Shown: piece after piece, positions 42,840 through 53,600 of the stretch
How positions within the stretch are numbered: position 1 is the stretch's first letter
How the letters are laid out: every line of letters begins with the position of its first letter
Source of the DNA: Diplonema papillatum
Taxonomy: Eukaryota > Euglenozoa > Diplonemea > Diplonemida > Diplonemidae
Length of the DNA: 64,000 nt
Assembly (NCBI GenBank): GCA_030068145.1
Contig: JAPJBO010000784.1
Location: 1 to 64,000 of the forward strand
Direction of reading: 5' to 3'
Translations under genes and position numbers: made by a program
Notes under the pieces: model-generated
What the model saw: only the letters and a program-made list of their open reading frames with translations
Told to the model about the DNA's origin: nothing
The model's database searches: none

Positions 42840-43519
42840 CTACTCGGGCTCCCGGTCTTCGAAATTGATCCTGTGCTGTGCCAGCTTCGGCGAGTACTGC
42901 ACGAGGACCGACTCCGGCGCGGCGCCTGCCCGGACGGTCCGAACGGGCGGCCGGTGCAGCCTCCGCTTCTCGGTGTACCGCTTCCGCGTGTTGGGCGACA
43001 TCGGCGTGCGGGCTTGAGACGACCCGCACGACGTTTTCGGCGCGTCCAGCCGGCTGCTCGTCTCAGACTCGCCGACCCCATGGGACACGGAACCTTCGTC
43101 CTCCGAGTCGCCTTCGATAGGGTAGGCGTACTGGCTGGTCCCGGAAGGGTACGCTGGGTCGAAGACGCTCAGGTCTTCGACGTTGACGATGCGTTCTATC
43201 ATTTCCATGTCCCGTTGCGCCAGGTACTCGTCGTCGACCGCGTCTGCAGGCGGCTCTGGCAGCCCGCCCTTCACGGGACGGCTCGCGCGGATGTCGTCGA
43301 GCTTCATCCCGCCGCCGCTGCGGCCCGTCTCGTAGACCCTGCGCACCGGCGCGACCGCGTCCGCGGCCGGCTTCTTCTTCCGGGTGCGCATCATCCAGCG
43401 GCGGGCGAAGGCAGGGTCGTCGAGCTTGTCGGCGAACGCCACTTTCCGCCCCTTGCTGGCGGCGCAGTCGTAGATCAGGTACGCGAACAACAGAACCGCA
43501 ACTCCCCCGACGACGCATC
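42840..43519 (-). CDS. Giant leishmanolysin/EGF/GPS receptor, exon 2: TM helix and cytoplasmic tail
   Basis: The exon begins after CACCCGCAG (AG at 43521-43520). Joined to exon 1 it completes a single hydrophobic helix, GLIVG|CVVGGVAVLLFAYLIY, followed by a positively charged stop-transfer region (ASKGRK, RRWMMRTRKKK). That fits a type I membrane protein. The tail of about 200 residues is charged, with an acidic stretch (EGDSEDEGS) and a basic C-terminal half (NTRKRYTEKRR), and no recognised kinase or PDZ motif. The stop codon is at 42842-42840. Degenerate tandem copies of this exon's end follow for ~1.8 kb. An upstream in-frame ATG at about 43610 is intronic and should not be taken as a start. 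Confidence 0.8.
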
Positions 43520-43956
43520 CTGCGGGTGCGTGCAAAGTGCTACCTATCCTCACAGAGCTATCCGTTGAGATACCTAAAATGGTCCATGATTCCTCAGAGT
43601 TCCTCGCCATAATACGTGTCTCACAGAGCTATCCGTTGAGATACCTAAAATGCCTCAGATTTCCTCGCCATAGGACACATCTCATAGAGCTATCTCGTTG
43701 AAATACCCAAAACGGTACATGCAGGTTGCGCACTTGAAGAAACGTGAAAAGCAAGGTTGGTGAACCGGTGCACTTCTTGACACAGACCGGTCTTCCCTCT
43801 TTTGGACTCCAGTAATCGGTACAGGGGGGCCAAGCACCTTTTTTAGGAAAACAGGCTTCTTTATGGATCTATCCTGGATCTGGTGCCCGGGGGTTCGAAT
43901 ATCTTTGGAACCCCGGGAAAAACTACCAGGAACGCGGCAGGTTTTTGCCTAGAGGC

Positions 43957-44136
43957 GTTTCGTGTTGTTGAAAGAGAGACGTACCGACGATGAGCCCAAC
44001 TTCCCCGATACGTTTGCGGTGGAGACTTCGGAGGCGAGGTAGATGTTGGCCTCGGGAGGTAGGTACACCTCCGGCTCGGTCGGCGCCGTCGCATTGTCGA
44101 CGGCCTGAGGCGGCTGGGCGACGACGGGCTCGACGG
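43957..44136 (-). pseudogene. Duplicated 3' end of exon 1 with its donor, inside the intron
   Basis: Matches 44571-44755 with roughly 90 percent identity by eye. It encodes the same peptide stem (PTEPEVYLPPEANIYLASE) and carries a donor-like site (TCGTCG|GTACGT) at the matching point. A two-base insertion before this site breaks the frame relative to exon 1. A second short piece of the same copy (GGCGTACATGGTGAAGTGCG) continues at about 44380-44401. Confidence 0.85.
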
Positions 44137-44377
44137 ACTGCGCGCGACTTATAGCGCGCGGAAGAGCGAGCCAATAGCAGGTCTGTGATGCTCCTCAATG
44201 TCCTAGGCTGCACGCGCACTACACTGACGCATTAAACGAGTTTGAGAGCCTTCCGGCTACCTATCTTGAAGAGGATGGGAAATCTTTTGAACTTGCGTCG
44301 TGATGAGGATCGATGATTGCAATTATTCTCCTTGAATGAGGAATGCCTAGTAGGCGCAAGTCATCAGCTTGCAGGCG
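44137..44377 (+). pseudogene. 18S rRNA fragment inserted into the duplicated exon copy
   Basis: About 240 bases of SSU rRNA 3' domain are recognisable by GCAGGTCTGTGATGCTCCTC, GCACGCGCACTACACTGACG, CATTAAACGAGTTTG, GATTGCAATTATTCTCCTTG and GCGCAAGTCATCAGCTTG. It lies exactly between the two halves of the duplicated exon segment, so it inserted after the exon duplication or together with it. Confidence 0.9.
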
Positions 44378-44603
44378 AAGGCGTACATGGTGAAGTGCGC
44401 ACGCCCGATGGAGTCGACACCGTGGATTCAAATCCACACCATCGTAATCCACTTTACTAGGAATGCACTTTGTCGTTTTCCGAAAAGAAGTGAAGTCGAT
44501 TGGTATTTGAAAATATCGTTTTCCCAAAAAGAAATCACGCAGCCGGTTGGCACTTGAAGAAATGTGAAAACGGGCGGTTCGTGCTGTTGAAAGAGAAACA
44601 TAC

Positions 44604-47600
44604 CGACGATGAGCCCAACTTCCCCGATGTTTGCGGTGGAGTCTTCGGAGGCGAGGTAGATGTCAGACTCGGGAGGTAGGTACACCTCCGGCTCGGCCGG
44701 CGCGGTCGCGTTGTCGACGGCCTGCGGCGGCTGGGCGACGACGGGCTCGACGTAGGCGAGGGCGTACATGGTGAAGTGCGACACGTTGCAGGCGTACGAC
44801 GTCCGCACGTTGCCGGCGGGCACCGCGCGGGAATCGAAGCCGGGCGCGGCGGCCAGGGGGCCCACGCCAACCCAAGTGCCCCACCGCCAAGTGGTCTCCC
44901 AGAAGATGCAAGCGTACGACTGTTGGTGGTCGATATCACGCGACAGGGTGAACACCAGCAGCGCAACCGGTTCCGACTGGTTCCCGACCACCACGATTGG
45001 GACGTGCATCTTCGTGGCTGGGTCGCGCGCCTGCACGCTGACGAGCTGCGATTCGAGGGTAACGGACATGCTCCCAGACTCGCCCGGCACGACGAAGGAT
45101 CGGTCCGTTCCCGGGTCGATCGACGCCATCACCAAGTCGGTGCCCGCCGGGGCGGAGACGCGGTCGTACGTGAAAACCGTCGTTTTTGCGACGAAATAGT
45201 TCGTCGCCGGGAGCACCGACGGGTACGTCGCGACGGTCGCCGTCGGCAGCGAGAGGTCCTCCGACACGCGCAGCAGCGCCGCCTCGTACAAGGAGACCCG
45301 TAAATCGGTCCCGGGGAGCTTCGCGATGCTGTCGAAGAGGCTCGCCGCCTTGTCGGCGGACAGCTCGGCGGCCCTCGTCTCCGCGAGGACGACGTCTTTA
45401 GCCGCTGCTTCGAGGTATGCGAGGCGTTCCGCACGCTCTGCGTCCGACAGGCTCGCAAACCCCGCAGACGCGGTGGCGTTGCTGAGCGCGCAGGCCGGCT
45501 CCGACGAGACCTCGCCGGCCTGCGCCGCCAGGTCCGCCAGCGCGGCCGCCGCGAAGAGGCGGATTTCGCTCGGATACCCCGCGGCCGCAACCGAAGCCAG
45601 CACGCCGTCGGTGGCGGCGCGCAGTAGCGGCCACGGCCACGCGCCGGCCTTCACCCGGCGGCACAGCGAGGTGACCGCGACGAACACGTCGGCCGCCGTC
45701 GAGTTCTGTCGGTCCGCCCGCATGCCGTCCAGGTACGCGAGCGCGGCTGCATCGGACAACCGCCGCAGCGCGAGGTCGGGTGTTCCGCCGCCGAGAACGT
45801 GCGTCGAAATGGCGCCGGTTTGGTCCTGGACGTGCACTTTGAACTCGACCGCGCTGTCCTCTGAAGTCGTGCTGCACGCGGCGGGCGGCGCCGCGACGGA
45901 TACGACGGGGTTTGTCTGGTACCCCAAGCGGCCGTTCACCCCGACAGGCATGTCGGACACCCCGCCAGCGTCGTACGTGAACTTGTACAGCATCGGCGGG
46001 GAGTCGGTTACCCACAGCCCGGCGTCGATGGTCACCTCCGCAGCCAGCTCATCGAACCGGCACACCGCGGCCGTCTCATCGTCGCACGGCGCTGAGACAG
46101 CCGCCCCGCTGTCGTACTTCGGAGCCTGCCTGATCTTCACCGTCACCGATGTCGACGCGACGTCGACAATCCCGGTCGAGAGCTTCGCTGTTATCGTGTA
46201 CCGGCAACCCACCACAATCGCGCTGATGTACTCTGTGTCCGAATCACACTGGAAAAGCGACCCATCGAGAGTCACCGACACCGAATTCTCCGTCGTCGCG
46301 GAGAACAGCCCGGACGGTGAGCTGGACCACCGAAGGGTGTGGTCGGCCGGGATGGTGGTCATCCCGTTGATGTAGAGCGACAGCTGCAGGTCGATGCCTT
46401 GTTGGAGGAGCTCCGGGGTGCCGCCTTCGAACGTCAAGATGTACGATGTGGCCACCACGGGGTTGATGACGTCGCAATTCTGCGTGCGATACGGCGACGT
46501 GCAGTCGCACAGGCCTTGGTCGTTGCACACACCGTGCCCGGAACACGTGATTTGCGCCACGCACGACACTGTACAGTCGGCCGCATGCCAGTTCGGAACG
46601 CACGCGCATCGCGGCTCGTCCGCGTCGAGCTCACACAGCCCGTGCCCGGAGCAACCGCACTGCGGTATCGTGCACCACCTCCCCCCCATGCCGGCCGCGC
46701 AGAGCACCCCGCCGCTGGCTTCGCGGTCGCACTCGAGGCCCGCCCACCCGGAGAAGCACGAGCAGCCCCCCGCGGCCGTGCAGTACCCGTGCCCGTGGCA
46801 GCCCCGCCGCTCTTCGCACGCCGCGAGCACCTCGCAGCGCGGCCCGGCATACCCGGCGTGGCACGCGCACCCCGGCGCGTCCGTCGCGGGTTCGACCCAG
46901 CAGATGCCGTGCACACACCCGCCGCGGCACACGGGGGTCGCGCACGAAGGATCCGTCCAGTTCGACGAGCACTCGCAGGATTCGCCCGTCACCGCGCCGT
47001 CGACAACGAACTCCCGGCAAGCCCCGTGGTTCGAGCACGCCTCCAAAGAGGCGCACTTGCCGCCGGCGGCGGGGTCCTGGACGGCATCCTCGTATTCGTC
47101 GCCACCGACGCTTTCTTCCGCGAAGTGCTCGACGGCTTCAGACTCGTTTCCCCCCGGGCTCGTGATCAGCGAGCACCCGGCGGATCCATTGAGCTCCCTC
47201 GGGCACTCGCAGGCGCCAGGGCCGACGCAGTATCCGTTGAGGAAGCACGGCGTGCCGCGGCACCACCGCTGGCCGGCGAAGAACTCGCTCACCGACGTCG
47301 ACGATTCGTTGAGGAACGCATCCGCGCCGCACGCCGCTGCGAACGGCGCCGGCAGCGGCCGGCAGCCCGGGTCCTCGACGCCCTCGGACCCCCGGTAGTA
47401 GCGGTGGTTGTCCGGCAGCGGCGGGCCGGGGCTGTCCGCATCCGGTGCCGGGTATACCGGCAGGTGCGAGGCATTCTCCGCACGGTACCCCTCGCCGAGC
47501 GCGTGGTAGTCGGTCCAGAGGTGTTCGACGGCCCCCGCGCCGAGCATCCCTGCAACATCCCCGAACGCGGGCAGCTTCATCGCGACGACCACGTTCAGCA

Positions 47601-50600
47601 GCCCCCGCCCGAGAGTCGTGCTCCACACGGCGCCAACCTTCGCCCGCACCCGGTCCCCCATGCGGACGAACACCACCGTGTCCCAGAACCCACCCGCGGT
47701 GTACGCCACCACGCTGCCCACCCTCTTATACGCGGAGGCGTACCGCTCTTCCGTCTGCGCGATGGGTTCGCCGTCGATCGTCGCGAGCAGCCGGCCGCGC
47801 CCGCATTGATCGGGACCCGCTACAATGCACGTTTCGGGTGCTGTTTTAAACCAGATGTCGACCTTGTGTTGATCGAGGAGAATGGACACGGCGTTGAGCA
47901 CGGAAACGCCGAAGGACGGGAGGTACACGGCCTGCGCCTGGACGCTGAAGCGTCCGTCGCGCGAGGGTGCGGAGAGCAGCTGGTAGGCGCCGTGGCCGTG
48001 CATCGGGAACAGCGTGCCGGCCGCCGTCAGGACGTGGCCGAGGCCGAACGCGGTCGCCTCCGCCCAGACGGCGGCGCCGCATGCCGGGCCAACCCACTTG
48101 ACGTTGCACTGACACGCCGGGGTCCCGTGCAGCCCTATTGCACACCGCCCCCTCCCATTGCAGTCGTCCGGGCAGGTCGCCACGGTGCACTCGCCGGCAG
48201 CGTCCTTGCGCCACCCCTCGAAGCAGACGCAGTCCCCGCCGAACCGCACGGCGTTCGCGCACGCGGGCACGGGCGGAGACACGGCTCGGCACACGCACGC
48301 CGCCTTCCGCACCGCAAACGCGGCGGAAAACGTGGCCAGCCCGCGGTGGTACAGCAAGGCGCTCGACACTTCGAGCGGGGCCTGCACCAGCTGTCGGACC
48401 CCTACCAACGCGGGGCAGCGCAGGTTGTCCGCCAGGCAGGCGATGAACCTGCTGTGGCACACCCGCACCTCCACGTCGCAATCTGCGTAGCACCGCAACG
48501 CCGCGTCGCAGCACTGCCAATCGACCTCCAGCGTCCAGCGCGCACAGGTCGTCAGGGTTTGGTAGGCCGGGGGTGCGCTGCTTCCTTCGGTGAATCCCGC
48601 CGGAAACGGGAGGTCGACCCGCACTCTTTCGTGGTGCAGCGGGCACGGCGGGACCTCCTGCGGCGCCGCAGGGACGGCGGATTCGAGGATTTGCTCGGTT
48701 TTCGGCTTGCAGGGGTAGAAGAGGATGTTCGCGGGGCTTCCCGACACGCAGGGGAAGGTGTATTGGATCATCATCCGCCAGAGGCTGTCGCGTTGGTGGT
48801 TCGCACAGCTCGCGTCGCAGGCGCAGGTTGCCCGGGCTTTGGCGTATGCGGCGGTGTGCAGCGGGACGACGGAGGAGACGTACCACTCCACGTAGTCCTG
48901 CACTGCCGTTTGGTACTCCTGGAGGAGGACCGTGTCGCAACAGTCGTCGCTCGCGTCGCAGCACACGTCCATTTGCGACAGCTGCCGCGTGCTCGACCGG
49001 AAGCTGGCGAGCCTGGTGTTCAGCTCGTCCGTGAGCGCGGCGGTGAAGACCGAGGCGTCGTTGAAAAAGGTCAGAATCTGCTCTTCCAAGCAGGCGAACT
49101 CCGCGTCGCGGCCGTCGCTCAGCTCGAGGAGGCACGCGCACTCGTAGTTCGCCACGAGGGACGGCGGCATCCACTGGTACCTGGCCCATGAACTCGAACA
49201 CCGATCTTCGCTCGTCATCATCGTCTTCGTCGGCGACCTCGCATCCCACGCCATAGTCAGGGTTGCACTCGGAGTGTCAGTCGGCATCGCTTTCATCGTG
49301 GCCGTGCTTGTGTCCACGCTCTGGAGCGAGTCGAACTCTCGCCCGTCGGATTCGAGCAGCTTCCTTGCGGTGACTTGCGGCTGAAAGTCTCCGGGTGTGG
49401 CTTCGCGCGGTATCAGCCGGAGGCATGCGGCGCAATCAGCGGCGGGAGCCGCGAGGCAAGCTTCGGTGCAGTTGAGGTACCGGACGGTCTGCGCACCCAG
49501 CTGCGGGGGGGGCCCCGCGGCGTATCCGATCCAGCACTCGGCGACCTTGAAGAGGCCGGGCCGCGCTGCGCACGGGTGGCGCGGGTTGAGCGCGGGAGCC
49601 GGCTGGAACGGCCCGGCGGAGAAGTGCCCCGGCAGGCACTCGCCGGTCGCCGCGCACCACCCGCAGCCGGCGGCCCCGGCGCAGCCGTCGCACGTCGCGA
49701 GCGCGCCGCACGGCGACGCCTCGCAGTTGGAACCGACCCAGCCGTCCTGGCACACGCACGTGTTCGGCTCTGCGCAGTACCCGTGCCCGTAGCACGTGAG
49801 CCCCCCCTCACACGTCGGGGTCGAGCAGTCCACCCCGGACCAACCCACCTCACAGACGCACTCCCTCAGCTCCCTACTGCACACGCCCTTCGAGCAACCA
49901 TACGGACACAGCGCGGTCTGCACGTTGAGCCCCGGGACCGCCGCCTTGAAGCAGCTGACCTTCTCGCAGTCTTCGAACGCGGGACCGAGGCACTCGCTGA
50001 GGCACGCTGCCGTCAGGGTGCAGCCGTTGCCATAGAACCCGGGGTAGCACTCGCAGGTGTTCGGGAGCTGGCACATCCCCCTGTCGTTGCACCCGTCGAG
50101 CACGTCGCAGGTCGCGTGGCAGGTGTCCGACGGACCCCCCCCCACGTACCCGGCGAGGCAGTCGGTGCATGAGTCCCCGGCCTTCGGGTACTCGCAATCG
50201 CCGCAGGCGACCACGTCGTAACACTGCTCGACGTCGCAATCGACCGAAGTGCACCGCTCGCAGTTCTCCCCGGTGAACCCCCCGCTGCACGAGCACACCG
50301 ACAACTCGTCGACGGACAGGACCACGAAGAGATACCGGACGAGGTCTTCGTACTGCTTGAACCCCCACTGCAGGACGAAGACCGCGCGCCCCTCCACGTT
50401 GGAGGCCGTGACGCGCTGCTCGGTGACGAACGTCCGGAAGGCGACTTCGTGGTGCCACTCGCGCACGGTGAGCCCGGGGCTGGCCCCTTCGTCCGCGCCC
50501 TCTTCGAGAGTGCCCGGCGTCACGACCAACCCCGCGTGGAACTGCGGCTCGCCGAAGGCGAATGCGTCCCGCGGCCCGACGGAGGTCACCACCGTGGACA

Positions 50601-53600
50601 GGATCGAAGGATAGTTGCTGAAGACCGGCTGGTGCCGCAGGACCTCCGTGGTGCGCTCCCGCGCCGAGGAGCTGAAGTTCCCGCCGAACGCGACGTTGAA
50701 CGCGAGGGGCGTGAAGCCGGCGCCCGGCTCGGCCTCGGTCTGCTTGATTTCGAAGGTGAACACGCCGTTCGCAAACTCGGACCGAAGCTCGAATACCCCC
50801 GGGCCCAGCGCGAAGGCGACAGTGGTCGCGGGGGTGACCGCGCGCACCGGCAAGTCGGTGCACGCGCGGTACTCGGCGAGGCACATGCCGAAATCGCCGT
50901 AGTTGGCAAACACGCTGACGTATCTCGCCGAACCCGCGGCGCCCCCCGTACCGGCAGCGCCGGTGTACACGCCTGATCCCGTGACAAACCGAGACTGGCC
51001 CCTCGGGCCGTCGATCAGCAAGCCGGGTTCCAATTCGAATTCCGGGTCGAAGTCGCCGGTTTTCGATGCGTTGACCTCGACGGCGTATTTCGGGGAGGAG
51101 TAGAAGCCAGCCATGCTTGCGGGGAGATTCGAGCTGTCGGTGAACAGGTACAACAATACCGCGTCGATGGCGAGTGTCGTGCCCCGCGTCATTTTGACCT
51201 CGATTTCGTTCGGCGCGCCCCAGCGCAGGTCCGTGAAGTTGAGCGGGACGCCCGTGTTCAGGTGCGGCGTGTCGTGCGTCGCGATTCTCGCGCCGTTCAG
51301 GGAGTACTCGACGACGGTGTCGGCCAAGCCGCCGCGCACGACGGAGAACACGAAGAAAAACGCGGAATCTTCAGAGAACACCACCTGCTCCTGCGTGCCC
51401 TCTGGGCACCCCGCCGCGCCTCCGCCCGCGGTGAAGTTGCCGGCGGAGCGGTTGAAGCACAGCGTAGCGGGGTGCCACGCGCCGCCCGCCGCGACGCACC
51501 CCGGCCGCTCGCGCGGCCGCGCCGGGTAGTGCGCGCTGCCGGCCCGCGTCGCCATCTGGCAGTAGCCGTCGGCCGACAGCGCGGGCAGGTCGAACCGCAC
51601 CGTGAACGGGTTGAACTCGTTCGCATCAACCCCGTAAAAAACCTCGGCGAGCTGGGGGCCGCCCATGTACGCCGGCACCTCGGCCCAGTCGCACGTCGCG
51701 TTCAGCACCAGCGGGCCCTGGTTCCCGGCCCGCAGAAACGGCCTGCCAAACTCAGCGCTCGACCCGTCGCTCGTCCCGATCGCCCAAATCGACCGGAACG
51801 CCGACGCCTCCGAAGCGCACGTCGCGTTGCCCTGGTTCCACCCCACGGAGCACGACTGCTCGTTGCACGCGGTCAGCTGGCACGTGAACCCACGGAACCC
51901 CAAAAAGCACGAGCACGCGCCGTCCGCGCCGCAGACGCCCTTCCCCGAGCACGTGAACAGCGCGTGGCAGTACACGTCGCAGGCGGGCCACCCGTAGTAG
52001 TCGGCCTCGCACGCCTCGCACCGGTCGCCGGCCAAGCCCTTCGGGCACTCGCACGCGCCACGTGCGTCGCAGGACCCGAAGCCGCCCGCCGACGCATCCG
52101 CGCTGCTCACCGTCAAACACTCGCACACAGAGGCACACGCCGCGGTGTCGTTTCCCGGGCGTGCGGTGTATCCACGCGGGTGGTTCAACAGAGTCGGGGC
52201 CGGAAACCTGTCGGACTGGCATTGGTGGCACCACGTCCCGCCTCGCATGCCGCAGTTTTCGCACCAAGAAGTTCTCATCGATGCTGCGACATGGGCAGCG
52301 AGACGCATCGTCTGCACCTCGAACGACCCTGACAAGTGCCCCCAGTGCACGAATAAGGTGATCGGAGAGTTGTCCCCCGGTGTCAACGAAGGCGTGGTTA
52401 CCTTTTCGGACTGAGCGTCCGGCGTGGTGACCGTCAACGTCGTGTTGAGACGCCCGTTGTCCCTCATCCTCGCCATGCCGTACAAAACCCCGAGCGAGTT
52501 CTCCGCACCGACGGACACCCGCCGCATGGCCACTGTAGCCGTTCCTCCGCTGGTTTCGTACTCTTGTCCATTCTGAGAGGACTGGAACGGGGCGCCGTAC
52601 TTCCCTCCAAACTCAACCCACGCAGGTCCGCCTGCGTCGATGTCGACAGACAGGATGAAAACGGCTTCGTTCAACCACCCGACCCAAACGAGAACCCTGG
52701 TGCCCCCTGGGAGGCCCACCGACACGGGTTTAACGCCGTCGTGGCTGATCCCCTTCAGCTGCTGGCACCCGGCCGCCGCGGTGCACACGGAGAAGTTGCC
52801 CCACCCGTCGAAGACGTCGAGCCCCCCGTCCAGCCACACCGCCTCTTCGTCGTCCCAGTCGCGACGCCGCGGAAATGCGGTGGCCCACGCGGACGAGTTG
52901 CCGAGCTGCCCGGGCTGCACCAGGTCCGCCAGGGATCTGTACGGAGACTGCTGCGCCCGGCAGGTCCCGTACCCGTTGCAGTGCAGCGCGTCGTCGTCGC
53001 ACAGCATCCTCTCGCAGGAGTCCCCCGTGAACCCGTACCGGCACACGCACCGGCCGTAGCCGTTGCACGCCCCGCGGGCAAGGCACGTGACCCCCGCCTC
53101 GCAGAACACGTCGCACGCCGGCACCGGGTACCACTTCGCGGCGCAGTACTCGCAGCTGTCCCCCGCAAACGCGGGCGGGCAGACACACCGCCCGGCGGCG
53201 TCGCAATGGCCCGTGTCGCATCCGCACCGTTCCGTGCACACGCCCTCGGGCCACGCCGGAGGCCCGCCCTCTTCAACTGGGAGACAGCGCGCGCAAACTG
53301 GGTCCGACGGGTCCACGTGCGATATGAGCCCGCTGGCATTCGAAAAGCACACACACGAGTAGTCCCGGATGGTCAAAAGGTTCTCTGCGACGTAGTTCCC
53401 CGTGACCACAGGGTCGGGCGGACCGCCAAACGTGACGAACAGGTGCTGGGAAGAGTAAGGCGCGCCGACGACGACTTCTTGGTCTCCCTGATACCCAATT
53501 CGAGACGAAGCAAAAGGAAGACGGTCCAACGGCTGTTCGAGCCATTCGAGGATGGAACCGGGAACGAGGGTGTGGGCCACAGGTGGTGATCGCCCGGAGG

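Larger units (their letters stand above)
43520..44603 (-). other. Intron of the giant receptor gene
   Basis: 1,084 bases with donor TCG|GTATGT (44604/44603) and acceptor CCCGCAG|G (43520/43519), phase 1. The splice is supported by the restored TM helix. The intron holds three tandem units of ~40-70 bases at 43550-43722 (AGAGCTATCCGTTGAGATAC), a hairpin at about 43888-43918 (CCCGGGGGTTC with GGAACCCCGGG), an extra copy of the end of exon 1, and an 18S rDNA fragment. Confidence 0.75.

Noticed and set aside
44410..44455. tRNA 3' half (GTGGATTCAAATCCAC hairpin with flanking 6-bp stem)
   Set aside because: The loop is one base short and no D or anticodon arm is present; it lies in an intron with exon-copy DNA.
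44428..44603. C-terminal extension of the giant receptor by read-through
   Set aside because: The GTATGT donor and the TM helix restored by splicing to 43519 show this part is intronic.
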